A stretch of DNA of 12,573 bases, taken from the NCBI GenBank assembly GCA_937891805.1, contig CALATK010000022.1, forward strand, positions 1 through 12,573, read 5' to 3'. Shown in pieces: positions 1 to 8,100 of this stretch. Positions within the stretch are counted from its first letter, which is position 1, and each line of letters starts with the position of its first letter. The translations under genes were made by a program, and so were the position numbers. The stretch comes from an uncultured Fibrobacter sp. Lineage in GTDB: Bacteria; Fibrobacterota; Fibrobacteria; Fibrobacterales; Fibrobacteraceae. The notes beneath the pieces were generated by a model that saw only the letters and a list, made by a program, of their open reading frames with translations, did no database searches and was not told the DNA's origin.

Positions 1-1021
1 GGGCACGTTCCAGGCGTTCCTGAAGCTGGTTACCCGTCATGAACTTGCCGCCGTACTTGCCTGCGAGAGGCGAGGTGTTCACGGTGAAAATCATGGAGAT
101 GGTGGGCGGGTCGATATGGATGCGGGGTAGGTGCTTCGGATTGTTCGCGGCGCTGATGGTATCGCCGATGTCGAAGGTGTCAAGCCCTGCAATGAGCACG
201 ATTTCGCCCGGGCCCGCTTCGTCCACCGGCTTCGGGGTGAGGCCTTCGTAGCGCAGGATCTTCTGGGGGCGGATGGTCTTCACGGTGCCGTCGGTAAAGG
301 CCTGTGCGTAGGTCTGGTTCGGCTTGAGCACGCCCTGCTGCACTCGGCCCACGGCCAGGCGGCCGAGGAAGGTGGAGTATTCAAGGGATGCAATCTGCAG
401 GAGCGGTTCGGCGGCGGGGTCGCCCTTCGGAGCCGGAATGCGCTCGATAATCTTGTCCATGAGGATGCTGAAGTCGCCATCCGGGTCTTCCATCTCGGCC
501 TTGCAGATGCCCTTACGGCCGGAGCCGAACACCTTGTCGAAGTCCAGCTGTTCTTCGTTGGCGTCCAGCTCGCAGAAAAGGTCGAACACCTTGTCGAGAG
601 CGCCGTGGGGGTTGCAACCGTCGCGGTCGATCTTGTTCACCACCACGATAGGGATAAGCCCCAGTTCCAAGGCCTTCTGGGTCACGAATCGGGTCTGGGC
701 CATGGGGCCTTCAAAAGCGTCCACAACCAGCAACACGCCGTCCACCGTACCGAGTACGCGTTCCACCTGGCCACCGAAGTCGGCGTGCCCCGGGGTATCC
801 ACGATGTTCACGCGGTAGCCCTTGTACATGACGCTGGTGTTCTTGCTGAGGATGGTGATGCCGCGTTCCCGTTCCAGGTTGTCGGAGTCCATCACGCGTT
901 CGTTGACTTCTTCGCCTTCATGGAAGGTTCCGCACTGCTTGAGAAGTTGGTCCACCAGGGTCGTTTTACCGTGGTCGACGTGGGCGATGATGGCTACGTT
1001 TCTGATTTTCGATTGATCCAT
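1..1021 (-). CDS. typA: GTPase TypA/BipA, N-terminal part (cut by window edge)
   Basis: Translational GTPase of the EF-G/LepA superfamily that binds the ribosome and supports 50S assembly and growth under stress. Reading leftward from the ATG at 1021, 340 codons are visible with no stop, so the gene runs off the left edge; the family is usually about 600 residues. The G-domain motifs are all present: the P-loop AHVDHGKT (residues 13-20), the switch I motif RERGITI (51-57), DTPGHADF (75-82) and NKID (129-132). Domain II (beta-barrel) follows from about residue 205. RERGITI and the short G domain fit TypA rather than EF-G. The gene is divergent from the receiver-like gene at 1144; its leader is about 30 nt, with a weak AAAAGAG before the start. 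The plus-strand reading frames across it are antisense shadows. Confidence 0.96.
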   Translation of the reverse strand, partial: MDQSKIRNVAIIAHVDHGKTTLVDQLLKQCGTFHEGEEVNERVMDSDNLERERGITILSKNTSVMYKGYRVNIVDTPGHADFGGQVERVLGTVDGVLLVVDAFEGPMAQTRFVTQKALELGLIPIVVVNKIDRDGCNPHGALDKVFDLFCELDANEEQLDFDKVFGSGRKGICKAEMEDPDGDFSILMDKIIERIPAPKGDPAAEPLLQIASLEYSTFLGRLAVGRVQQGVLKPNQTYAQAFTDGTVKTIRPQKILRYEGLTPKPVDEAGPGEIVLIAGLDTFDIGDTISAANNPKHLPRIHIDPPTISMIFTVNTSPLAGKYGGKFMTGNQLQERLERA

Positions 1022-1056
1022 AAATGGCTCTTTTGATTTTTTGTTTATTTTGGGCC

Positions 1057-1087
1057 CAAATTTAGAAAAAAGGATTGTAGTTTGCAA
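1057..1087 (-). promoter_or_regulatory. Bacteroides-like promoter for typA
   Basis: On the minus strand, TTG (1085-1087) is followed by a 20-nt spacer and then TAAATTTG (1057-1064). This matches the -33 TTTG / -7 TAnnTTTG pattern known from Bacteroides. Transcription would begin near 1051, leaving about 30 nt of leader before the typA ATG at 1021. Assignment is by pattern only. Confidence 0.5.
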
Positions 1088-1108
1088 CACGGTTATGGTC
1101 CAAAGCAG

Positions 1109-1136
1109 TTGTTCAGGAATCTTTTTGTTATATTTG
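1109..1136 (+). promoter_or_regulatory. Promoter for the receiver-like gene, probably leaderless
   Basis: TTG (1109-1111), a 17-nt spacer and TATATTTG (1129-1136) give a perfect TAnnTTTG box. Only seven bases separate it from the ATG at 1144, so the transcript would start at or within a few bases of the start codon. No Shine-Dalgarno sequence is present, which fits a leaderless message. Confidence 0.5.
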
Positions 1137-1143
1137 AGCCACT

Positions 1144-1602
1144 ATGGATAAGGAATTCGAAAAATTTGATGATGAAGAGGATTTGGGGGATTTTGACCAA
1201 AATCTTCTCGAATCTGGTGATTTTAATGAAAGTGCACCTGTGGTTCGTGATTATAGCCAGCGTCAAATTCTCATTTGGGAAGAAGATGATGCTCGTCGCG
1301 AAGCTTGTCTCGAAGTCTTGACTGACCTGTTGGTGGGGGCTACCATCAAGCCCGTGAAAACCGAAGCCGAAGCCCTGGAACAACTGGAAAACGAGGATTG
1401 GGATACCTTCGTGGTAGACTTTTATTCTGAAGGTGTTTCCGAGAGTGAATTTATCAAGCGGGTCAATAACTATCCGGGTTCGATTCTCGTGGCTATTTCC
1501 ATGGGCCCGTTAACCTTGCCCGATGAGCGTGACCCCGCCAAGACGGAGCTTTTGCGTAGGCTTTTCGATATGGATAAACCTACAGCTCAACTTCACGGCT
1601 AG
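1144..1602 (+). CDS. Small acidic protein with receiver-like (CheY-type) domain
   Basis: A 152-residue cytoplasmic protein. Residues 1-36 are a very acidic, probably disordered leader rich in Asp and Glu. From residue 41 the pattern follows a response-regulator receiver fold: beta-1 ILIWEEDD (42-49) with an acidic cluster, beta-3 FVVDF with Asp92 where the phospho-acceptor sits, beta-4 ILVAIS with Ser119 at the usual Ser/Thr position, and Lys145-Pro146 near the end. The fold is short and ends soon after the Lys-Pro, with no output domain, so it would be a stand-alone receiver or a degenerate one. No histidine kinase is adjacent. The start is chosen because the ATG lies directly behind a TATATTTG box. 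The receiver assignment comes from the residue pattern and is moderate; the biological role is unknown. Confidence 0.72.
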   Translation: MDKEFEKFDDEEDLGDFDQNLLESGDFNESAPVVRDYSQRQILIWEEDDARREACLEVLTDLLVGATIKPVKTEAEALEQLENEDWDTFVVDFYSEGVSESEFIKRVNNYPGSILVAISMGPLTLPDERDPAKTELLRRLFDMDKPTAQLHG

Positions 1603-1609
1603 TCTAGGT

Positions 1610-1653
1610 CAAAAATTTTTTAAGACTCCGAGGAGAACTCCCCGGAGTTTTTT
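1610..1653. terminator. Bidirectional intrinsic terminator
   Basis: A stem of about 10 bp with one mismatch (1625-1634 paired with 1639-1648, loop GAAC) is followed by a T run (1648-1653) on the plus strand. An A/T-rich stretch on the other side (1612-1623) supplies a U run for the minus strand. It sits between the convergent genes ending at 1602 and 1668 and can serve both. Confidence 0.8.
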
Positions 1654-1667
1654 GTTGCGGTGTAGTT

Positions 1668-2897
1668 CTAGATGCAACTCTCGGGAGAGCCCGGAGTAGG
1701 GGGTTCCATACACCAGGATTCGCCTAGCCCCCTTGTCTGCCAGAGACGCAGGTTAAGCTGGGTACTTTGGGGATTCTTGCTGGGATTGCTATTGTTGGGA
1801 ATGACGGTTGCCGAATCCTGAACGTTGGAGTAGAACAACGAATCTAGGATGGTTCCGTTGCATTGGAGCACGATGGAACTCTTGGTGTTGGTCAGGTCTC
1901 CCCAGGTTGCAGTGTTCCTGAACGCAACAGGGGTGCTTGCCGAAGTATCGCCAAACACGAGGCTTTTGCCTGGAGCGATGCCATTAGCGGTGATTTCCCA
2001 GGCCCTGTTACCCGTTGAACCGGTGCCGATGGTGCAGCCGCCCAGCAAAAGGGTGTCTATGCTTCCGTTGTAGATCTCGATGAATTCGTATTGATTGGAA
2101 TCTGTTTTGAGGGGTGCACTCAAGAATTCTGTGATAACCAGGTCGTTTTCTTTTGGACTGCGCCTCGATGCTGGCAGGTTCATTTGAATCTCCAGGTTGG
2201 CGTTGTCGGCGATTTCTATGGCTATGGCTGCCTTGCCTCTCAGGGATTTCAGCTCTAGCGATGGAACAGGGTTATTTGGGCTTAAATAGAGGGAATCTTC
2301 TACTTGATAAATGTTGTTGTCCAGCTGGTCGAACAACGTTATTTTCAATCGATAGCTTTTTTCCAGGGCAAGAAAGTCGGTGTGGAACACGCCGTCGCTG
2401 TCGACAATTTCCATAAGGTAGGTATAGAGGGAATCTTCGGATTGCAATTCCATTTGCCCATAGGCGATTTTGACGGGGTTTCCAAACCCTAGGGGAATCC
2501 GTAGGTAGATGAAACCGGCCAGGGGCCGCATCTTGATGTTTATTTCTTCTGTTTTTCCCGCTTCTAGTCGGGCCTCCACTTCGCCTTTTTGCATCAGGTT
2601 TCCGTTGGCATAAATTTTTGCTAGGAATTTCCAATGGTCATGGGGGAACAGGTCTAGCTCCAGGGAATGTTCATCGGGACTTTTGACCAGGTGCAGGGTG
2701 TCCGCACCTATACAGTCGATGACTAGACTGTCCATGAGGGGGACGCTTGTGTAGTGGAGTTCCAGTTGCACCTTGGCGGAGACACCTTCGGTGTTTGCAA
2801 TCGTTTTTTCGGCGGAATCCTTCCCGCAGGCCGAAAGAGCAAGTGCGAATGTGGATAGGGCCAGAGCCCATAGGGTTGTTTTTTTGATAGGATTCAT
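1668..2897 (-). CDS. Lipoprotein with C-terminal lamin-tail domain
   Basis: A 409-residue exported lipoprotein of unknown role. The signal peptide (1-23) ends in the lipobox LSAC, with Cys24 as the lipidated residue. Residues 40-240 are beta-rich with repeated phrases about length and units, without a family I recognise. Residues 251-409 look like a lamin-tail domain: DLVITEFL (252-259), an EFIEIYN strand (271-277), and a closing ESWCMEPPTPGSPE segment, as seen in many secreted bacterial proteins. I start it at the ATG at 2897, not an in-frame start 27 nt upstream, because AAAGGAGGT lies just before it and the signal peptide then begins correctly. The gene is downstream of the GGQ-protein gene on the same strand (80-nt gap) and convergent with the receiver-like gene. 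Confidence 0.85.
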   Translation of the reverse strand: MNPIKKTTLWALALSTFALALSACGKDSAEKTIANTEGVSAKVQLELHYTSVPLMDSLVIDCIGADTLHLVKSPDEHSLELDLFPHDHWKFLAKIYANGNLMQKGEVEARLEAGKTEEINIKMRPLAGFIYLRIPLGFGNPVKIAYGQMELQSEDSLYTYLMEIVDSDGVFHTDFLALEKSYRLKITLFDQLDNNIYQVEDSLYLSPNNPVPSLELKSLRGKAAIAIEIADNANLEIQMNLPASRRSPKENDLVITEFLSAPLKTDSNQYEFIEIYNGSIDTLLLGGCTIGTGSTGNRAWEITANGIAPGKSLVFGDTSASTPVAFRNTATWGDLTNTKSSIVLQCNGTILDSLFYSNVQDSATVIPNNSNPSKNPQSTQLNLRLWQTRGLGESWCMEPPTPGSPESCI

Positions 2898-2900
2898 GAG

Positions 2901-2910
2901 ACCTCCTTTT
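2901..2910 (-). promoter_or_regulatory. Strong Shine-Dalgarno of the lamin-tail lipoprotein
   Basis: The minus strand reads AAAAGGAGGT three bases before the ATG at 2897, a near-complete anti-Shine-Dalgarno match. It decides the start and contrasts with neighbouring genes that have none. Confidence 0.75.
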
Positions 2911-2912
2911 GG

Positions 2913-2939
2913 TTTATAAGACATCCTATGCCTTATAAA
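2913..2939. repeat. 12-bp inverted repeat upstream of the lipoprotein gene
   Basis: TTTATAAGACAT (2913-2924) and ATGCCTTATAAA (2928-2939) are inverted copies, 11 of 12 positions matching, separated by CCT. The element sits two bases upstream of the Shine-Dalgarno sequence of the gene starting at 2897. It could be an operator for a dimeric regulator or a hairpin in the mRNA leader. No T run follows on the minus strand, so it is not a typical terminator for the GGQ gene upstream. Confidence 0.65.
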
Positions 2940-2977
2940 TGGAATTGGGAGGCTAAAAGGGAACGGTAAAAAAATTA

Positions 2978-3448
2978 TTACGAGTCCTGGGGCTGATTTC
3001 CGGAATTATGGTTCCTGGAACTCTGCAGTTTTTCGGCGCAGGGTTTACTTTGTCTTAAAATTTTCACTAGGGCGCTGGGAGAAAGGCCAAAAGCCTTGGC
3101 TGCTTCCTTGGTGTCACCGTTTTTTTGAGCCATGCGGTCAAAGACGTGGGCCACGAACAGGGGGAAAAGAGGGTTGCTTGTTTGAATATGCCCATTGCTT
3201 CCGGGAAAGGGCATTTCGGGCTCTTGTGGTGCTTCTCGCACCTTGAGGGCAAGTGCCATCTGCATGCGGTGCAAGGCGTGGACCTTATTTTCCTTGGCGG
3301 ATCTCCCTTCGGAGGATTTGATTTCTAAATTGTATTCCCGTAAGGTCAGCTGCACTCCGGTGTTGGTCTTGTTCCTGTGTTGCCCGCCAGGACCGGACCC
3401 CTGGAAACCTTTCAGGGTACAGGCGCCTAGCAGTTGGTCCAGGCTCAT
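2978..3448 (-). CDS. GGQ-motif peptide chain release factor-like protein
   Basis: A 156-residue protein carrying the catalytic domain of class I release factors. GSGPGGQHRNKT (17-28) contains the GGQ loop (21-23) that triggers peptidyl-tRNA hydrolysis on the ribosome, and SSEGRSAKENK follows as in the family. It has no codon-recognition domain and so resembles stand-alone rescue factors such as ArfB or PrfH-like proteins. The C-terminus differs from ArfB: residues about 112-137 look like a helix-turn-helix (DTKEAAKAFGLSPSALVKIL) and there is no long basic tail of the ArfB type. The ATG at 3448 gives the family's usual short lead-in; an alternative ATG at 3472 would add eight residues and abut the divergent gene start. 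The longer reading frame that extends past 3472 to 4150 is antisense to the lipoprotein gene. Confidence 0.85.
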   Translation of the reverse strand: MSLDQLLGACTLKGFQGSGPGGQHRNKTNTGVQLTLREYNLEIKSSEGRSAKENKVHALHRMQMALALKVREAPQEPEMPFPGSNGHIQTSNPLFPLFVAHVFDRMAQKNGDTKEAAKAFGLSPSALVKILRQSKPCAEKLQSSRNHNSGNQPQDS

Positions 3449-3466
3449 TTTTAAGTAGGTATCGCG

Positions 3467-4201
3467 ATGCATATCTTGAAAGATAAAATTCTTGTGCCCC
3501 TCGCTATGGTCGTTTCCTTGTTGTTGACCGCTTGTGCGGGCTCTGCGGACAATGCCTCCCAGGGGAGTGTTCTTCAAAATGCCCCCCAGGATGCCCAGGC
3601 AAAGGACGCCCAATATCAGGAGCGAGTCCAGGACAAGCAGGCCCTTTTGGAAACCATGTTCCAGAACTTTCTGGACGGTATCCGGAACGGTGCTTCTGCC
3701 GAAGTCCTGTACGGCTATCTGACGGACACTTCGGAATACTGGCTGGACACTCTTGAAACACATGCCCGCCGCTACGACGCTGAGGCTCTGGATACATGCC
3801 AGTTTTATGAGGCCTATTCCATTATTCTTTACCGCCTTTATGAGCGGGAACACCTCTGGGAAACCGAAGATGACCGCATGCTCTTTATGTTGCTCAGCAA
3901 GAGCGGTATGCTGGACCGGTTCCTGCGTCTGCAACTTGGACCCATGAAGGTGAAAAACGACCGGGGAAGTATAGGTCTTGCCAAAAGCCCCGATGTGCCC
4001 ATTATGCTGTTCGTCTGGGATGACCAGACCTGGAAACTGGACCTGCCGGCAACGCTCCCTCTGATCACCAAGGGAATCGAGTCTATCGCAGTCAAGAAGA
4101 ACTGGACCAACCGCAAGCTGGCCCTTTACTGGATAGAGAAGGAATACCACATGACCTACTCCAGGCTGGACGATTCCCTGTTGGAGCCTATCGGTTTTTA
4201 G
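3467..4201 (+). CDS. Putative lipoprotein, first gene of the porU cluster
   Basis: A 244-residue protein I do not recognise. It begins with a signal peptide with lysines at residues 5 and 7, a hydrophobic core, and a lipobox LTAC whose Cys23 would be lipidated, followed by AGS. The mature part is largely helical and charged, with a Gln/Ala/Asp-rich stretch (27-58) that is probably a flexible tether, then a mixed domain ending in DSLLEPIGF. It is followed after 15 nt by another exported protein and then porU, which suggests an envelope role. No Shine-Dalgarno is visible; a weak TAAGTAGG lies seven bases before the ATG. The ATG at 3467 is back-to-back with the possible alternative start of the divergent GGQ gene. 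Confidence 0.8.
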   Translation: MHILKDKILVPLAMVVSLLLTACAGSADNASQGSVLQNAPQDAQAKDAQYQERVQDKQALLETMFQNFLDGIRNGASAEVLYGYLTDTSEYWLDTLETHARRYDAEALDTCQFYEAYSIILYRLYEREHLWETEDDRMLFMLLSKSGMLDRFLRLQLGPMKVKNDRGSIGLAKSPDVPIMLFVWDDQTWKLDLPATLPLITKGIESIAVKKNWTNRKLALYWIEKEYHMTYSRLDDSLLEPIGF

Positions 4202-4216
4202 TTAGACGAATACACG

Positions 4217-5086
4217 ATGCGTAGTATCTGCAAGTGCTTGTTTCTGCTTCTGTGCTTTGGCGCCTGCGCCATCGCTGCTCCTGCGGTTGCAAAGGCGTCG
4301 ACAAAGATTTCGGGAGCGGTAGAGTCTAAGACTCCTTTTAGTGGCGACCGCCTTTTTGCTGTTCTGGATTCTGTAGGCGGCACAGGAACCTGGATGGAAT
4401 GGGACAGCACCGGCGTAAAAGACCCTTCTATCATGTCGGTGGTTGCGCCTTCCATGAAAACCGCCCAGAAGCCCCAGATGGTGTGGGTAATCTCTGAGCG
4501 GGAAAAGCCCTTGATGGCTATCCTTTTTTCAAAGGGAGCGGGGGAGGTTCTTGTTTTCTATGAACTTTCCGCCCTGGACGCCAAACCGGAGCCTCTGAAG
4601 TTGAATCCGGAACCGGACCCGCGGGTGTTTCTCCGGGACTACCGGCAGGAATCCCCGACGGTCTTTGTCCATCTGGACAAGCCCAACCTGAAAATTTCCA
4701 TATCCGAAAAATTGATTCGCTTTACCTACGAAAAGGCGGACAAGACGCCACTTCGTTACGACAGGGACTTTGCCAAGAAAACCTTTGTAGAAAAACGTTC
4801 CGAAGTCCGCAGCTACATGGACTATTTTCGTTATGAGTATGCGTTGATGCTTCGGGCTTTTGTCCAGTCTGTTCGGGGGCTGTTCAATTGGCAGCCCTGG
4901 CATTGGTACATGGATTCTTGGAATCATTCCGCCTTTATCAAGGCCGATGAACTGGAAGCCATTCTTTCGAAGGGATTCCCACCGGAATATGTCACGATTT
5001 TCAAGACCAGGGCCGCTACTGGCGAGACGGTGGAATTTCGGGTGAACGGCAACGGCTTCTTCGAAATGGATATTTTCGCCCCGTAG
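4217..5086 (+). CDS. Exported protein of unknown function, upstream of porU
   Basis: A 289-residue protein with an N-terminal signal peptide: hydrophobic core at residues 5-20 and likely cleavage near AKA-S (25-28). The FGAC at 14-17 is not a good lipobox. The mature protein has a proline-rich turn (124-136), a charged helical region (170-220) and an aromatic cluster at 223-240 rich in Trp, Phe and Tyr, then a beta-rich end. I recognise no family. It starts 15 nt after the preceding lipoprotein gene and ends 24 nt before porU, so the three are probably co-transcribed. No Shine-Dalgarno is seen. The position suggests a periplasmic or outer-membrane role linked to secretion, which is inference from context only. 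Confidence 0.8.
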   Translation: MRSICKCLFLLLCFGACAIAAPAVAKASTKISGAVESKTPFSGDRLFAVLDSVGGTGTWMEWDSTGVKDPSIMSVVAPSMKTAQKPQMVWVISEREKPLMAILFSKGAGEVLVFYELSALDAKPEPLKLNPEPDPRVFLRDYRQESPTVFVHLDKPNLKISISEKLIRFTYEKADKTPLRYDRDFAKKTFVEKRSEVRSYMDYFRYEYALMLRAFVQSVRGLFNWQPWHWYMDSWNHSAFIKADELEAILSKGFPPEYVTIFKTRAATGETVEFRVNGNGFFEMDIFAP

Positions 5087-5091
5087 CCTGC

Positions 5092-5106
5092 TATTTTGTA
5101 TTTTAG
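5092..5106 (+). promoter_or_regulatory. Possible internal promoter of porU, near-leaderless
   Basis: TATTTTG (5092-5098) and TATTTTAG (5099-5106) lie just before the porU ATG at 5111. TATTTTAG fits TAnnTT(T/A)G and would place the start of transcription at or next to the ATG. There is no Shine-Dalgarno, and no clear TTG element at the expected distance upstream. The second box also resembles the one before the M23 gene. Confidence 0.35.
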
Positions 5107-5110
5107 AGAT

Positions 5111-8100
5111 ATGCGCTTGAAATGGTCCACATTATTGTTTGCTTTGAGTTGCCTTGCGGTTTCTCATGTGGACGCATCTGTGACCTTTATTGCCCAGTTT
5201 GCGGTTGGCGACAAGAACGTGGCCACTTTCAGCGAAGACGGTCTCTATGCGGTGGATTTTGCAACAATCAAGAAGGCCCTGGTCCAAAACAAGAGGCAGG
5301 GAGACCTGGATGGGATCCAGGTCGAAAAGCTCTGCGTCTATGCGGCTTCTCCCGACACCTTGAGCGACAAGGTTCCCGAAAAGGCCAAGCTTGAACCGGA
5401 CCAGACTTTTGAAATCCCTATTGAGGTTCGGGACAAAAACGGAAACGGAATCTTTGACAACGGCGATACGCTCCTTTTTGTGGGGTACGGAACTTCCATC
5501 TGGAAACGTGTTGATTCTGAAGACCCCTCTTTTGAAATGGGCAAGATGGACTATTTCCATTCCCATTCGCCCTATTCCTTTTACCAGAACTTCCAGCTGG
5601 GCTGGAAATCTTCGGGTAAGGGACTTCGTTTGAACGACTACTTGAAGGAACCTTCCGGTACAGGCAAGAGTATAGAATGGATGCGCTATGTCCGTGCAGA
5701 AAAGGAAACCATCTTGCGGGACACCTACTTTGGTCGCGAAGGGGACTGGGAAAGTTCTTCGGGTAGGGAATGGTTCTGGCTTTGGCATAGCCGTCTAGAT
5801 TCTACCACCTATTCCAATTCGGATTTGGTTCAGCCCCAGGTCCAGAATTTACCAGGACGAATAGCTGGCGGCAAGGAATTTTTGGGGGTGTCCTATTTCC
5901 CGTATAGGTCTCTTTGGCGTTCTTATGCCGAAAAGCCCAATGACCAGAAGTCTGATTTGGAAATGTCCGGTAAGTCTTACCAGGAACGGATGGACGGTGT
6001 TAGTTTCTCCATGACGGTGAACGGAAAGAAATTAACTCGCAGTACAGCGACCTTAATGCCGGGCAATACTTTCCGTCTGGATAATCCAGGACTCAAGGAC
6101 AAGGGAAACAGTTTCGGATTGACTATGTTGCCCAACGATTACCAGTTCGACCGTTTTGACGGTTACACGCTGGCTTATCAGTGGACTCCTGTGGTGGATT
6201 CGGCAGAATGGCTTTTGCCAGGCCGGGTATCTGGCGTTATACAGATTCCCGTGGGAAAAGACGCCAATTTGCAAGTCATGAAATTTTTGAATTTTAGGCA
6301 GGTTGGCCTTTTGCAGGTGAAGAATGGCGTTGCAAAGGATAGTGTGGCTATTTCCGATGATGTGCGTTACTTGGTATACAAGAAAAATGTGTATAGAAAC
6401 GACCTTAGCGTAGTTGGACAAATTGTTAAACCCGCAGGGGTGATTTCGGATATTTCCAGAATTGATTCCCGTACGGAATATTTGATCGTATCGCCGTCGG
6501 AATTTCTGAATGGAGCCGTAGCCCTAGGAAAATTCCGTTCTGGCGGCTCTGCCGTGACCACGATTCCAACGTCGGTTGTTGCCGTGGAAGATATTTATGC
6601 ACGGTATACGGGTGGCGCTGTTTCTCCTGTGGCAATCCGCGATTATATAGCCTTTGCGAAAACCCGTTGCAATAAACTCAAATATGTGCTTCTCTTGGGT
6701 TCGGGACATTATGATTATCGTGGAATCAATACGAAGTTAGGTCCGAACTATATGCCGCCCTATGAAAAGGAATCTGTGGCAAGCGATGATTTCTTTGGTG
6801 CGCTTGACCCAGGTGAATTGATTTTGTTCGGTAAGTACGATTTAGATGTTGCCGTAGGTCGTTTGCCGGTATCGACAGAACAGGAATTGTCCCACTACAT
6901 GGACAAGGTTCGGGAATACGAGAAGGTGGGACTCTATGACCATTCGGAATGGCGGTCCACGCTGCTGCTCGCTGCCGATGACGCACTCAACAGCCATATC
7001 GTAGACTATACGGAACATACCAAGCTGCAAGAAATGCTTGCAAGGTCTATCGATAGTATGGCCACGGCCCAGAATCACCAGTGGAATCTGAAAAAGATGT
7101 ATTTGCTGGATTACCCGGCCGATGCCTCGGGACAAAAAAAGGATGCTGTTGATGATTTTATCAATATGATAAACCAAGGCGCATTGATTACGGCCTATTT
7201 TGGTCATGGCTCCATGACGGATTGGGCTTCTGAAGGTCTTTTGAAGCCGAGCTACATAGCGAAAATTTCGAACAGAGGGCGCCTGACTATTCTCAATTCT
7301 TTTTCTTGTACCGTGGGACGTTTTGACATGGGCAATGCGCGATCCTTATCCGAAGAATTCGTGCTGGCATCTCAAGTAGGCTCTATTGCGTCTATTGGTT
7401 CAACAAGAGAAACTTTTGCCGATTACAACGAGGCCTTCGGAAGAGCTTTTTTGATTTCTTTGCTAAAGACGGAGGGCATGCTTGTCGGAGACGCGTATCG
7501 GATTGCCAAAAATTCTGTGGGGGAGGGCTATAGCCGCCAGCGATACAATAACGAACTCTATGTACTGATAGGGGAGCCTGTTCTTCAGATGCCCAAGGCC
7601 TCTATGAAGGTTTCTTTCGATGCCGAAATGGATACCCTGAAGGCCCTTGACAAGGTAAAACTTTCAGGAAATGTCTCGGGCATGAAAGATGGGTATATTG
7701 GAATATCTCTACATGAGGGCAAGCGAAGCAAGAGGCTGTTTAATGGTCTAGACGTAGAAGATGATACTGTGGATGTTGTTTTTGATGGTTCTCTGATACA
7801 TTCCCAGGTTGTCCCCGTTCGTGGAGGCCGGTTTGAAACGGAATTTATTTCTCCAAGAAAACTTTCTTTTGGCGATACTGCCGCCCGGTTGAGCGCCTGG
7901 GCTTATTCGTCGAAGGATAGGGCCGTTGGTAGATTCTTGAAAAGGAAAATCTTGATTTCTGGAGTTTCTACATTTGCGGATTCTATCCATGACCAGACTC
8001 CACCTTCGATACAAGTGCAGACTTGTTACAGCGGAGGAATCAACACCTCCTTTGCCGATGGGGAATCTGTAAAATTGCAGTTCCCGGCATGCCTTCAGGT

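Noticed and set aside
131..1036. Long plus-strand reading frame of 301 codons
   Set aside because: It is antisense to typA, whose minus-strand translation has all GTPase motifs; the plus reading has no recognisable domain.
3473..4150. Minus-strand extension of the GGQ reading frame to 390 codons
   Set aside because: The added part is antisense to the lipoprotein gene at 3467, which has a proper signal peptide and lipobox; the GGQ family needs only a short lead-in.
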